64,000 bases of DNA from Atherinomorus stipes (taxonomy: Eukaryota; Chordata; Actinopteri; Atheriniformes; Atherinidae), in the NCBI GenBank assembly GCA_023101725.1, contig JALJCO010003962.1, positions 417,001 to 481,000 on the forward strand, written 5' to 3'. Of the stretch, positions 45,801 to 60,800 are shown one piece after another. The first letter of the stretch is position 1; every line of letters begins with the position of its first letter. The notes under the pieces are model-generated. The model did no database searches, was not told where the DNA came from, and worked only from the letters and a program-made list of their open reading frames with translations. Position numbers and translations under genes: made by a program.

Positions 45801-48800
45801 ATTGTATGAAAAGAAAACCTAACTCACAGTTATCAACCATGCTTTGTGCTTGTTACACTGCTAGTGACATAAAGAGGATTTGCCTGGTGGAAGAATAAAG
45901 TTTTAAAGTCCCAGCAAAATTCTGAAGGGAAAATCTGGATTATCTCCAAAAAGCTGAAAATATAAAAATGATAATACAACTGAATAATGATCCTAAACAA
46001 ACTTCACAATCAACAACAGTCTCAAGAAATACTATATTTTTCTCTTACCGATGTTACTGAAGGGCAAGATGCAGTATTTTAATAAGTACAATTCAGAGCC
46101 TGAGAATTTAATCACTGCTGGTGTTTCATTGTCGACTGTGTGTGACACGAAAATCTGAAAACTGAAAAGTACCAGCTGAAAGTTTTGTCCAGGCTGCACA
46201 GTTTCACTTATAGAAGTGAAACTTCTTCTACACATATAGAACACAATCACAACACAAACAAGAGCCGCACACACAAAACCATGGAGAGAAATTATCGAGA
46301 CAAAAAAGATGGATGAAGCAAAAAATCCCAAAAGCTAAAAACCCCCCAGTAAGATCTAATTTTTTTCTGTCTTTGCTGTTTGCTTTTATAATTATTCATT
46401 CATTCACTCATTTATTCCAAGTTGGGATGGACATATGTGTACATGTCTCGGGTCACGAGCATGTTCAAGCCTCCCGCTGGCTACAGGGTTCGGTCAAACA
46501 GGACCTCTTATCATCTTTCCTGAAGTTCTTTTCTTAACCTTGTTGGAAAAAGTCACTGGCTAAGGAAAGATGGTGGGACAGAATCTGACCACATCTAGAC
46601 TAAGCTGTGATGCGAGTCTTATTACATTATTACACACAGGATATAATAACACATATAAAAATACAGCAGCTCGTCTCATATGTCCACACAAATCACATTT
46701 ATTACAACTGGACAAATATAATCCAGCTTCCATGTGAAAGGTGATGCCACAAAGAAGTTTGGGACAAAATTATCTCTTTTCCTTCAATAAAAGGTTGCTT
46801 CATTGTCTCCCACATTACAGGAAATAGTGGATAATTGCTTTCCTTAGTATTTAAAGAACTGGAACATGACCCCTCCTTAGATACTCCAGTGTGGTTCATT
46901 ATGTGGCTGTAAGACGATGCTTTTACAAAGTGTGAGCTGATTAACACTAAAAAGTTCATGTTTCGTAGAACAATAAGTAAAATCAGGAGGATGCCTAAGA
47001 ATACATCTCCTGTAGACGTTCTCTGTGTTTCTAGTCTTAATATTGTTAACTGTTCATTGGTCTGAAGGATGGACATAATCTGATAAAAGTAATTAAATTA
47101 CATGTTATGCTATCAGTAACCGAGTGATGCGAGTCTCACAGATAACTTTTGTCATGAGGGAAAAAACAGAGATGGACAGAAGGTTAATAACAGATCATCT
47201 CCAGACTTTGTGTGGTTTTATCTCTGCTCCATAACAGAGACATGACAGAACATCTAAGCAGAGCTTTCTTCAGAAGAAAAACATTTTAATTGTACTGCAT
47301 AATTCATTGAGAAATCTACTTTAAACTGACTTTGAACTGACTTTAGTTTGTGTTTGTGACTTTCACACATCAGCACGAAAAGTATCAAGTCTGAATTCAG
47401 CCGTTTGTGTCTTCTGAAGTGAAGATAAGATAACAGAGATACACAGGATTTGTAATTTGCTTCTGTACAGACTCGGTGGGATTTTCCCTTATCATTTCCT
47501 GATAAAATTTTACAAGGTAGCACTGTGCTGTGGCGCATGTGTGTTGGGCATATTCCACAGTAACAATCCGGAAAATCACTTTTTAAAATCTTTTCCCATG
47601 TTAAGCATTAAGAGCAAACCAACAGGATGACAACATCTTGTTTAACTCTGGGAGTCACAAGACTGATTTATCACATTAGCATTATGCAATCTTTACATAA
47701 GATTTGATTTTCTGTGAGTAATGACACATCGGCAGTCTTTGCACACGAGACACAAAGGCTGCAGAGTAAAAAATCTAAAAAGAAACCAATGTGAGGCAAG
47801 TTTGATGAGACATATCTAAACCATGACTTTAAGGGCAAGCAAGGACTGGGGACTCCCCCCCCCCCATGACACAGCAGCCCGCCTCTTTGATGGATATACA
47901 GTGAAGCTCATGTGTTACTTATTACTCACCCAGTTGCTTCTTGTTGTGCTCATATTTTTCTTAGAAATTGGATTTGTGCTGCTTCTTTATGCATTTTTGA
48001 CGCATTAATTGAAAAAATTGCTTACACATTTGTTTAAGAGAAGAGTCCATGGATCTTTGCACAGGAATGAAACAATGTTCTCTAAACAAAACAAATGAAT
48101 CAAGTCCATTACTGAAAACAGCTGCAGGAGGATACCTACTGGAAATATACGAGGACACAAACACCCCAGCGAGCATGGTGCCCTGACAGAGACGCAGCAG
48201 CAGGAAGACCACTGCGCTGTTGGACAGACACACGGCCACCCCGAACAGACTGGACAGACTGATTGAGAGGAGGAAGGCTCGTCGACGACCCAACCTGTAA
48301 ATGCACATGCACCATGCGCACAGTCAAAAACACAAGCAAAATAAAGTCTCAAAATATTTCCTCACATATGCTGTCCAGTGCTTTCTTGTGCTGAAAACTT
48401 ACCAGTCACATAATGTACCGAGAACGATGTATCCCACAATCCATCCTGTCATGAAGCAGATATGCTGCACAGGGATCTTCCAGTAGTCACTGCAAACCAG
48501 GTCCCACTGCAGAGGATGAAACACAAGCAAACTTAAACACCGTCAACAAAGAGGTCAAGCTATTTGGGTTTTTAACAGCAGATACAAATTTACTCAGAGA
48601 GCAAAAGAGGCTGAAGTTTAACCTGTAATGTTGTTCAGATACAGAGCAAAATAAGCATTTAGTCAACACCCCATGCCCGGGTTATCTTCACTGGTCACAA
48701 AAGTTGCATCTGCAGACTTCAAGTAAAGTTGGGACACTTTGGTAAATGTAAATAAAAGAATGAATTGATTCGGCAAATCTCATAAACCAACATGTTATTC

Positions 48801-51800
48801 AGAAGAGAACATTAGAAATATGTAAAATGCTGAAAGTGGAGTTATTTTATTATTTAATAAAACAACAGCTCATTTTCAATTTGATGGTGGCAATGTGCTA
48901 AAAACAGATTTGACAAGGCCACATTTACCACGGGGTCGCGTCCAATCCTCTATCTGCAACAGTCTGCAAACACATGACACTACGGACCGCTGGGTCTCAT
49001 ATTATCAGACAGGAATTTTGTCCCATTCCTGTCTGATAATATGAGAGTCCAGCTGTTCAGTTAAGTTCAGACAACTTTCATCATCCACACAGTACCCAGG
49101 GCACCGCAGACAATGATGTATGTAGTAGTGTGTTATGAAGTAACGCATTATAGTAAGGTTACTTCATTTTCGGGTAGCGTAGTGCAACTCGTTACAACTT
49201 AAAATTTGGTAAAGAAACGCAAGTTCGTATTTTTCAGTTCTGCTCAGCATTACTTTTCTCAGGGCTCGATGTGACCATAGACACGTTCTTTAGGTCTGTT
49301 AATCTGACACCAACATTGTCTTCAGAGCAGCATGAGACTGAGCACAATAGTCACAACCTGACAAACTCTCACAGTACATTACAGATGGTGCGTTCTAGGT
49401 GGCTCGTAATTCCGAGTGCCCAGGAGTAAGTCGCATCATTATCAGGTAGTTGGCGATCAGCTGAACTAACTGGGGAAAAAACAGACCAGCCAATTTGAGA
49501 GAATCTACAATTACAATATAAGCTAGAAAAATCACAGATGTAGCATCACAATGACAACAGCAGCAAAATGTTGGTGTTAGTGTTTAATAAACAACACATT
49601 CACGTGATGTTTTTTTTCTAAAAAAAAAACCAAGACCACTGTAAAAACATACAGTATTTATCAAAAACAACTCGGTGCTGTTTACACTAGAAAGTTAATG
49701 AACACATGCTGATATCAGGACTGACATTTTCTAGTCAAGTACTCTGTTTGTAGTATTTTTATAATAAAGAGCACAGAAAAACCTGCTGTGTCCTCTGCAG
49801 TAGAACGTAAAAGTGCAAAGGAACCAAATTTAACTTTTCTGGGGTTTTGGGTGTATAATATGATCTGTTGTGCACTGATGAGGCCATGTGAATGTCCAGA
49901 GTGAGAATCAAAGTTCCTGTTTATGGTCAGTCAGCTTTGTTTCTCTATTCAGAAACGGTTGAATCAGACAGCAGCTTATCATTCTACGTAGTTCTATCAT
50001 TCTACATAATTGACCCTTCACCAGCCCCACCCAAGAACTGTCGCTGACCAATCATACGTTAGCAACCGTAACTAAGGAAAAGACTTTCTGGCAAACTTCA
50101 CTTCAATAGACGGGGCACAGACAGAATTCTCAAGTCTGATGACAGATATCCAGAACGTTTGGCTGATATTGTATTTTTTGCCTTCTCAAAACCCAAAAAA
50201 CACAAGCGGAGAGATGTGGAATATGGATAAACGGCATGAAATATGGATAAACTGTGTAGAATATGGATAAACGGTGTGGAAAATAGACTAAACGCATGGA
50301 ATACGGATTAAATGGCGTGGAATATGGATTAAACGGCGTGAAAGATTGATTAAACAGCGTGGAAGACCTCACTCGCAGCTGCATGAGGCTGAACACGGAG
50401 CTGGACAAACTGTTTATTCCGAGGTAAGACGCTAACTCCACCTAGCACAGTAGTTAGCTACAAGACAGTGGTATTAGTTAGCTACAAGACAGCGGTATAA
50501 TATTAAGTAAAAGCTACTGTTTTAACATGGAGTTAGGTCGCTGTGTGTTGCTAGAGGCTAAACAGATACACCAGATAAATACTAAGTCACGTTGGTTGCC
50601 AAATCTGCTGGAGACAATCAGAGACAAATATAACACGGTCCTCTGCCAGTTTCTCAGTCCAGTAGCTGCTACCTCGATCAGATCCAGTATCTGCTATCCT
50701 GATCAAATTAAATTTATTGATAAAACCCACAATGTGGGAACAACATCCTGGTCAAGGGGGAAACAGGCAACAGGCTAAAACACGTCAGATACCTGAAACT
50801 TAATGGAGTCATACATGGCAGTTAGCTTAAAATAAAACAATCTGTTAACTTACTCTGCGACGCAAGAACGTTGTTGTTCCTTTATACGTTTCTTCTGGAC
50901 ATAAATCATCAAGATGTGGAGTTTCTGAGTCTTTCTGTATGAACGCTGAGCCTTCGCTACAATTTTAACATCCTCTTCATCAACATTACTCCGTCAACAA
51001 ATGATGATGAATTCCTCAGATGCATCTTGCAGTCCTCTCTGTCTAATCCCCTCTGATATTTCCCAACTATTACTTCAGAAATTTAACACAATTTCTTTCA
51101 GAATATGTTCACTGAAATCACTGAGCAATCCATGTTGATGTACGCAGAAATTAGCTAAAAACGGAAAGTTTGCCAGACTTAGCAACTGTAACCATGGGGG
51201 GCGGGACTTAGCAAAGGGTCAGTTCAATTCAATTGCTCCAATAAGAGCACACTATCAAGCAAACAGCCAACAGCAAACAGCAAAGGAATGAGTAACGTAA
51301 AAAGTGATTTCTGTGACAGAATCATGTCCGTCTGTCTTTAATCTGTCCGTTTTTAATCTGCTGCCACCTGAAGGCATGAAGATCACAGCCAACCAGTGCT
51401 GATTCTCAGATACACCCCTTTTTACGCATCAGCTGAATCTTTTCATTTCATTATGCAACGTAGATGATGGATTATTAAATGCCCTTGGGATTTTAGGAAA
51501 GGAACATTCTTCTGAAACCACAATTTGTTGATCCAGTTTTCCATCTTGCTGAACCACTGCCTCTATTCTGGGAGACCGTCTCTCTGATGTGGTCTTTTGA
51601 TGCCCAATCATCTTACCGACCTGCTGCAAATTGACCCAATTAGATGCAAGATGTCTTACCAGCTGTTTCATATAAGCACCATGCACTTTTAAACACATTT
51701 TTCTTCAATGACTCACATGCAACACTTTATATTTTGAGCTCTATTGTGATTAAAATAATGTTATATTTTGATATTTTCTTTTCTTCTGTTTTTATTTATA

Positions 51801-54800
51801 TTTGGACTACCAACTTTTTTGTGAAACTTGGGTTTAAATCTTAACATAAAAATACTGATCAAATCCAGATGTCGTCATTTACTCAAACCACGCTGACATT
51901 CATTTTTCCTGATCGGCTTGTAAACAACCAGACATATTAAAAAGGCAGGAATGTGTTAACATTTTCCATAAACCTTTCGATGAGATCCTCCAGCAAGCTC
52001 AAAGAAAAATCTCCAGATGATCACTGCATGTTACTAAAAAAAGGAAAAAAAAAAAATAGCCCTAAATACCCAATATAATCAGTCGGAGAAGTTTTTGGCA
52101 GTGACTTCTCAAATAAAAGTAAACCGTGCATTTGTGGAGGACTATTTTCAGAAAGGAATTAACACACACACTCGTGTTCACTTTAATGAAAGACTGTCGC
52201 TCCATATTAGTCCTCTGGATTTGAATTTCTGCATCATAGACGCTCCACAGCAGCTGCCCCTAAGCTTGTGTCTTCACGGCATCTCAAAAAAAAAAAATCT
52301 TCATTCAGACATTCAGACTAGATAATCCCAGAACAATAACTGACTTTTAAAGAAAACCCAGCAGCTACCTGGAATACGGGAACTAAAATAATAAACTTGG
52401 GTGTGTTTCAGCAAAAGCAGCAGCAGCAAGAACGTAGATGACACACACACGACTAAGCTTAAAGGAATATAGCCTAAAGACATAGATGAAACGATGTATA
52501 ACTGATGTGTGTGATCAAGTACTTAAAGCTCATAAGCAAATTGTCACCACCATGCTGCATTTATCTGAATGTGACTGTGCGACAGGCAGAAAATAGCAGG
52601 CGAGCAGTGACAGAGGTCTCTGTGAGGAAGCAGGAATGCAGATCATGTCGTTCTTTATTGGGTTAAGATGCCTGCTGACATCGTTATTACATTAGAACAA
52701 AGTAGTGCTCAAAGTTGCCAGCAGCTCTGTGGCGGGTTGGCACCAGTCACTACATGCTAGAAAATTCTCTGCCTTTTCTCAAACTCCTCCTTTGTCTCAA
52801 CTTTGCTGGATGATTTTGTAGTACTGAGCTACAGTCAGCGTTTTACAGAAATACATGGATAGTTAGGAATAGGAACAAAACTGGTTCCAGTAATATTCAG
52901 TAAAAGGGTTGTGCTTTAAAGCAAACAAAATGAACGTCACTAATATTTTGTTAGATTGTCTTTTAGCTGTGAATAAAACTAATATGCCCCATTCACTGTT
53001 ATGCTAATCCAGTGTAACAACATTTAAGTCCAGGTTTGAATTCATTCTTGCTAAGATTTTGTACCAGTGTTGTGTGAAGTCTTCTCCTGCACATCACAAA
53101 GTGTCTCAATGGGGTTACTGGGATGTCTTATGCTCCCTAACAGTACTTCACAATTTATTTCCAAGAAATCCCAGCATTTAGGAATATATTAGAAAATAGT
53201 CACTTGACCTAATTTTTGGCCACATTACATTTCTGAACTTCAGCCTGAACAAATGAAACAACCTTGAATCATCACACTGCCTCTGCAGGTTTGTACAGAA
53301 GGCATCAAACTTGATGGAGTCAACACTTAATCTACTTTTCTTACCCCTGATGACCTTTTTTGCTTGTTCCAGAGTCCAATCTTTATGCTCCTAAGCAAGT
53401 TGAAGAGCCTCATTGATATTTTTAAAGGCTACACAGCTGTTCAGTCCCAATGCCTCCAATTTTCCTGGCATTGCATGTAAAGAAATCCCTTTACTAAACA
53501 TAGCAGCACAGTTTACTCTTTAAGATATCCGAAATGATTTCACCCAATTTTTAAGTGAGCTCAACTAATGGTCATTTAAAATTTTCTTCTGACCACATTT
53601 TCCCTTGATGTTGCTTCACTTACTGTACATTCTTCCACGTTTTAATAAAAAACTGGATGGTATTTTTTAAACATGTTTTTTTTTTTATACATAGTCTTCC
53701 CAGTCACTTGAGATGCTTTATTATGTTGCCAACGCTAGAAAGCAGTAGCAACATGTTACTACAGTATCGCTCTGCGGTTTTTCTGGGGACTTTTTTTTTA
53801 GTGTTTCAACAACTTATGCCAATACCCCAACAAAAGGTACAATATATTGAAGTGGGCATCTCGGCCAGGAATAGTGTGCTATCTCACTGTGCAGAAGTCT
53901 TATGGTGTTAATGCAAGACACAAAAAACCTGAATTTTAGTCCCATAGGAATGAATGGGATTTGGCTGTAATCAAGACCACATCAAAAACCCAGGTAATTT
54001 TGGAGCTCTACAGCTCAGCCATGATGTCATCATTCAAACTTCAAACTGCTCACGAAAGATAAAACTTTCAGTGTCTGAAAGGAAATTCTGATATCTTACG
54101 GTTTTGACACAGTTGCTGCAACACGTTTTAGTAAAATTCAGAAAAATCCCCCAAATCCCACTCCACTCTAGCCACACCAACTTTTTAAACATTTTCCAAC
54201 TTTAAACACAAACCCATAACTCCTGGCGTTTTCATCAAACAGACATAAATTAGATATTAAAAGAAAGGTAATCATGTCAGCCTCATTCAGGACCTCAGCT
54301 TCAAAAGTGCTCAGATTTACCGTTTCTGAGCTACAACTCTCCAAAACTCAGAAAGTTAACTTTTTCTCCACATTCTACAGAGATTTTTTTTAAATTGAAC
54401 CCAACTGTCCTGTTTTTCTCTCACTATAATTAGAATTCTGTTCCAAGAAGATCAAAATATTTTACATCTCCGTGTTTTTCACGCTTTAAGGTTTCTTTTG
54501 GACACCATTTTTTATATGCAAACGCTCTATGCTATATGCTAAGTTGTTTGAGGTGTTCTTTAAACACCTCAAACAACCTCATGTGTCATCCTCACTTTGT
54601 GTTATATTTCAGTTACATGCACAGCCTGGGGAAGTCTCCATTGCCTGGCAACACTTAACAAGGGAGCTGCAGCATTTGTGTGTGTAACTGAGGATAGATG
54701 CACACAAATCTTCCTGATACAGTCGTAATATTTCAGAGCAATTGGATGACTAAACTGAATCCTCCACTGGTTTCACTGATTTATAACAGATGTGAGTGAT

Positions 54801-57800
54801 TCTGCGATGTCTTTCAGTGTCTACATGTAGACGCACGCAATAACGCACTTTTTCTCATCATCTATCTTACACACACTATATTTTCACTATTTAACCTGTC
54901 TGTTTTCTTACTCGCTGTCTAACTCACTGTCTGCCCACAGTGTCTGTTAAAGCAGCTGAAAGATATCAATCACTACAGTAACCTTCTTAGAAAAAAAGAA
55001 AAAAAAATCCAGTTGGTGACATTTTTCTTTAAAACCAGATGTGTATTAATGACTGGATGACATCATCTGCTTAAACTCAACCTTGGTGTAATATCTATGA
55101 CCAAACTATGAACAAAACCAATGTTTGGGGGAAATGATCAACATATAACAATTAACACTGTATCAATCCCAATTAGGAAATTCATTCTCTGATTTATAGC
55201 TATACTAGATGCAGTAGGAGTAGTGGTGTGCCATACTACAGCACCCAAGGAGCAGCTGGGATTTGAGGGCTTTGCTCAGGAGCCCAGACTGGTTAAACTT
55301 TGTTGCCAGGCTGGAAAATACATATACAGGCAAAATGAAAATACAAAAATAATACAGACAATGGAAACTCTCTAAAGCTACCGGATTTGAACTGTTTTAC
55401 TGATTTATTTCATCTTTTGAACAGATGGCTGATGTTGATTTAACTTTTACCACATTTAAGCAGTAACAAGCAAAAGGCAGTTTATACATCAAAAAGCTAT
55501 CATCATAAATACATTAATAAATATTTTATTAGAGTTTGGTGTATTTCACTATATGCACAGAGCTCCAAAGCTTTATTCAAAAACTTCTTCGAGTCAGAGT
55601 ACAAGAGGGTGCCACTGTCAAATGAAATGTGAAGAGCCGGGTAACTACCAACACAGCTCCAAAACCTCCATGTGCAGCTTCTTGGTGAAAATGTATGATG
55701 CAATGGCAAACCTAACCGGCCAGTAACTGTCATTTTAATGTTATATTTCAGTAAAGTACAGTAACCCTGGTTGTAATCATGTCTGTTCGAAGATAGATGA
55801 TGCAATCTGATCGTTGCGCTTTACTAAACAAATGAATGAATAAAGCCCCTTTCAGCCTTGCACTGAAAAGAAATAGTGCAGACTTTGTCTTTTATGCCGC
55901 TTGTTTTCAGAGATGCGTACTGCTCTCTTACCTTGGAGATGTAGTGGACATGTACTGTATTGGCTGGCCTCCATGTCATAAGAGTGGAAATGTTGCAGCA
56001 CGTCGTTTTGGGTGCTGCAACATTTTTGGCACAAGAAAATTTTCCAGACGGTTGAAGGGAGAGCGTGGCTGTGTTGACTTATTCGCAACATTTCCTGATG
56101 TCTGAACGTGGCGGAAGCAACATGTTTGAAAAGATGAGTCCGGTTAAACAGCGGATGGACTTTACAGCACATGTTCCGTAATGCAAGTCTGAAAATGGCT
56201 TAAGTCAAACTCATCTTACAGATTCCGCTTTCTACATGCTAATAATGTGTCCCTAGGGGTGTAATAATATGAAAATGTCTATCATGGTTATATGTGACCA
56301 AAATTGTAACCAAATATCTAAAATGGGTTTAGACATCAACTTAGTCCTTTTTAAACGGGAGAAATCTCCAGGGAGCTGTCCATGCAGGTGCCTTCGTTGC
56401 TTTCCACCATGTTCTCATAAATTAAACATTGCAAACTGGGACTGCTGCTGTTTTTCCAGGCAATGAGCAGCATCACTGTGAGTTTGTCAAAGTGCAGTAA
56501 TCAATCACAGTTTTAACAACAATTAAAATTTGAAACAGTATTACTAATCATTGGGAATTTGATCACGGTTACTCATTCTACCGGTAATCATTACATCCCT
56601 AGTGTCCTCTACAGCTGCCAAGTTTATTTTGGTGTTCCACAGGGTTCTAATCTTGGACCAATTCTGTTCTCTATACATGCTTCCCCTGGGCAACATCATT
56701 AGGAATCATGACCTACATTGTCACAGTTATGCTGATGACACCCACCATTGTTTATCTTTGCAGCTTTTGAACCGTATCATTTACGTAAAGGTAGAGTCTG
56801 GAGTCCCCCCCACCGTTTCTGTTTGTAAACACTATTCAAACTGAGCACCCCTCCCCTCTGGCTAATGGTCACCTTGCTCTTCAGCCTATTCAGCTTTGAG
56901 CCTCTCCTTCAAAGCTCAGAAGCGGGTAAAAGCCAAACCAATATTAACCCTGGTTTTCCAACGTGCATTATCTAAAGCTCTTTTCACCGCTGAGTACTTC
57001 CTTTTCTTTGCTGCGTCTGCCGTTTTTCTTTTTTTTTTCTTTGAGAGTTCGAGTGACTGGCGTCTGCTCCAGTCATAAGCTTATTCCCACACAGCGTCAT
57101 GCCCTTAGCTCTGTCATTGGCTGGCGATATATACAGAAATCTGCACCCAGAAACGTCCTGACCAGACCAAAACAATGGGAAAAGGAGAATTACAGACAGG
57201 GGGAGTTGCAAACAAACTCACCACTGCACAAGAGTAGAGGCCCAAAGGCACGGATTGAGATGGATTTCACTTGCACAACTCTAATGTTTATTCAGGGAGG
57301 AAACTCCAGAGTCTACCTTTAAACTACAGAATTATCTTGGAGACAGGATGACAAATTTTTCTACTTTTTTACTTGTACAAATGAGAAGTTGTAACTCTTG
57401 GAACTAAAAACCTCAGATTCTCACTTTCAAACTATTTATTTTACCAAAATGGCACATCCTTGAACCTTGGAGTCATCTTTAAAGGTGCCATGACATCAAA
57501 TTTCACTTTTCTGGGGTTTTGGGGGTATAATATGATCTGTTGTGCACTGATGAGGCCATGTGAATGTCCAGAATGAGCATCCAAGTTCCTGTTTATGGTC
57601 AGTCAGCTTTGTCTCTCTGTTCAGAAATGGTTGAATCAGACAGCAGCCTATCATTCTACGTAATTCAATTGCTCCAATAAGAGCAACTATAAAGTAAACA
57701 GCCTCCCCCCTCCTCTCTCCTAACAGTCTATGCACTGTCTGCTTCGCCTCCCCCCTCCCTGTCTGATTCAACTGCGAGTGGGAGAGTGACTGCTAAGGTC

Positions 57801-60800
57801 TGGGTTAACAAACAAATGGATTTAAAAGAAAACTTCTGCAGCAAAACTGAGGGAGGCGACCACAACCTTGTCATTACCTGTAAGTTTATTTATTTTCTAA
57901 ATGCTGTCTTGTCTGATAAACATATCTCACTGTCTGAGGTGCACATGTTGCTAGCAGTTAGCCTTTAGCAAACTCCAACCGCTAGGACAGCTTGACCTAC
58001 TTTCTCTAAATAAGGTTATAGTCAAATAAGGTGTAGCCAATCAAAATGAAGTCAACTTGGTCTCCGGGTAAAGCTGCAAATAATTACTGCACCCAACTGT
58101 ATTACTGAGAAAGTGAGGTCTTGCGTTTCAAAACAATACCCCGCTGTAAAAAATGCCGTTTTTTTCTTTGGAGATTTGACATATGCAGCAATGCCAACAT
58201 CATAAACTAGTTTTTACTGCTATTTCATCACTCCTTTAACTAAGACATGTCATTAAGGCCACATATAATACAAGTAACTAACACAGCCTCTTATTTACAT
58301 AATATTGACAAAATAAGAAAAAAACATTTTAAAGTCAAGCTGAAAAATGGGTTCATGCATCTATGTTAGGGCTGGGAGATAGATGGTAAAACAAGTTCTC
58401 GGATATTTCAAATTACACCAGTGACAGCATGAATTTGTTTTTGTACCCGATGATAAATATTCTAAATGTAAGCTTTGAAAACTGTCTGAATCTCCATAAA
58501 TGAGGAAGAAAAGTGGGTAATGGTGGATCTAGTCCACCACTTAGACAAAACATCTGCATACCAAAAATCTTCTCTCATCAATAAAAAGTGCTCTGAAAAC
58601 AGAGATTAATTGACTGATTATCCATAAATACGCAGTGAACATGGACCTTTTCAAAGGACCTCTGGAAGTCTGAAACCTCAGAGATGTTTGTTTTCACAGC
58701 TGGTAATCCAGCACTGATCACAGGCATAGAAAGAGGTCAAATGGTCATGGTGTGTGTAAGTGTGAAAGAATAAGAAGAAAAAAACAAGTACAGCAAATGC
58801 TGAGCAAGGAGGGACTGGCTGCGAGCAGATTTTCATGACACCAGCTAACTTGAAATGAAAATGAACAAAACAATGTTTATTCACCAATTCATAAATTAGG
58901 ACAGCTACTTGAGGAGTGTCTGTTATTTTGCTCTGTGCCTGTTTCCACACCATTGTACTCTGTTCAGTTTTTCCGTTGTTGGACTTTTCCTTTGTCCTTG
59001 TGAATGACATCATGGGCGGAGGAAGCTGTTGTTGGAGATCGAGGTGTTCAGGGTCTCAGGAAGGAACACAGATGCTTCAGACTTCCCAGCGCCACAGTTT
59101 GTCACAGAGGGAGGAACAGACAATGATCTGACGACAAGTTGAGGGCCAATTACCCATAATGACTTTGTTCCCCTCATCAGATCAGATCCTGCTTTCCACT
59201 GCAGCTGCTCACACTCACAACTGAGGGCTGGGAGAGTTAGGGTCTTTAGTGCAAAGCCATGTATGCAAACAGTTGTGTATGCAAAGTGTCTGTGAGAGGT
59301 CACACTGAGAAATGGTTTTAGGTCTGATGACAATGTTTGCAGACTGGGATGGATCATCGAGCAGCACAACTGAAAAGAAGATAAATGCTGCTGCTTGTTT
59401 ACACATGTTGCACAACAGCCCACTACAAGTAAGCACAGTGTCTGTGTCCAGATACTGGCTGTGAGACACAAAGGACTTCAAACTGGATATGAATGCAAAC
59501 CCTACGACCCTTCATCCTTTCACAAACCAACTGTCAGAATCAATGGAGACTTTAAAAGGAAGATTTACAGTACTGTGCAAAAGTCCAGAGCAAACCCCAT
59601 TTCTTTGCATTTTGCCTCCTATGACTCACACTTTCTTGTAATGTCTTAATGTGGTGTGATCCATTACTGTACTTCTCCAGGCTTTCTGAAGGTCTTTCAA
59701 AGTCTTTTTTAGACATTGGCTGCTTTTACACTCAAGTCCAATCCAGGCCTTCTTCCTATAACAGCAACCTTTAACATTTAAGCATGAAAATGCCACCTTA
59801 CAGTGTTGTCTGCATAACAGACAACTTAAAAAAGACTTTACATATTTTCTTTAGAAATTTTGTTATTTGCAGTTTACCTGGTAACACATGATCTTTTACC
59901 ATTTCAATTAGCTGCAACAGACTGTCAGATAGCATTTTTGCATCAGTAAGGTGATTCCCAAATAAATAATAGGTGAAAAGTTGACATATCATGGCACAAT
60001 ATGCAGTGTCCTGGGGAAGAAAGATTGAGTGGAAGACTAAAGAAGAAGCAGAAATCATCTACAGCAGATGAACAGCATCTGAAAATAGTGCCTGTAAGAA
60101 AAAACTGAAAATCTGAAACAGGCCCTGAGAGATGCATACTGTTCACAGATGCCTCATCAGAATGGTCCAGATGGATGTAAAAAAAGCTCAAGCAGGTGGA
60201 AAAAGGTCTGAGATACGCTGCATGATCATGATACGAGAACTGGACTGACATATGGGGCCATTTCAGCAGGGAAAATGCAGCAACATCCACTGAAACATCC
60301 CCCAAGAAGTCTGGAGAACTACTAAAGAAATAAAGCTTGTCTAAGAGCTTTAAATGCAGAGTCCAGACACCTCCTCACCACCCCCTCCCTGACAGTTGAG
60401 CTGCAGTGAACCATGACAGGCCAATGGATATGTATCTTATCCTGCTTGGCTTTTGTTCACAGTTGCATTGAATAAAAAAAAGGAAAAAAAAGGGGAAATA
60501 CGGTTTTAATAAAAAAAAAGAAAGAATAAAAAAAAACAATTTTAAACAATATAAAAATTAAAAATTTTTTCCAGAGTAATTTGTATTTACTCTTGCATGT
60601 TTCTGGATCCATTTCCTTTTTTCTAGCCGTATATAAAGATATTAGGGCTAGCTCAGACTTCTGCACAGTGCTGCATAAAGCTTTGTCCACATGCCTGGAC
60701 TGTTAACTGGGAGTCTGGGGAACTCGGTGACAGACAGCTCATCATTGAGAGTGAAAACATTTTCAGGGCGACAACAAAGTCATAACAGTTCAAACTGAGT

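Larger units (their letters stand above)
49800..51290. mobile_element. TTAA-family miniature element, split by an insertion
   Basis: The flanks 49820-50000 and 51222-51290 correspond to adjacent parts of the intact element at 57483-58235, sharing TCTGGGGTTTTGGGTGTATA and AATTGCTCCAATAAGAGCA. Between them lies a 1.2 kb insertion (50011-51221). Both outer ends of this copy are truncated. Confidence 0.7.

Noticed and set aside
59943..60305. 120-residue minus-strand open frame as a transposase
   Set aside because: No DDE or helix-turn-helix motif is visible in either strand; the host element looks non-autonomous.
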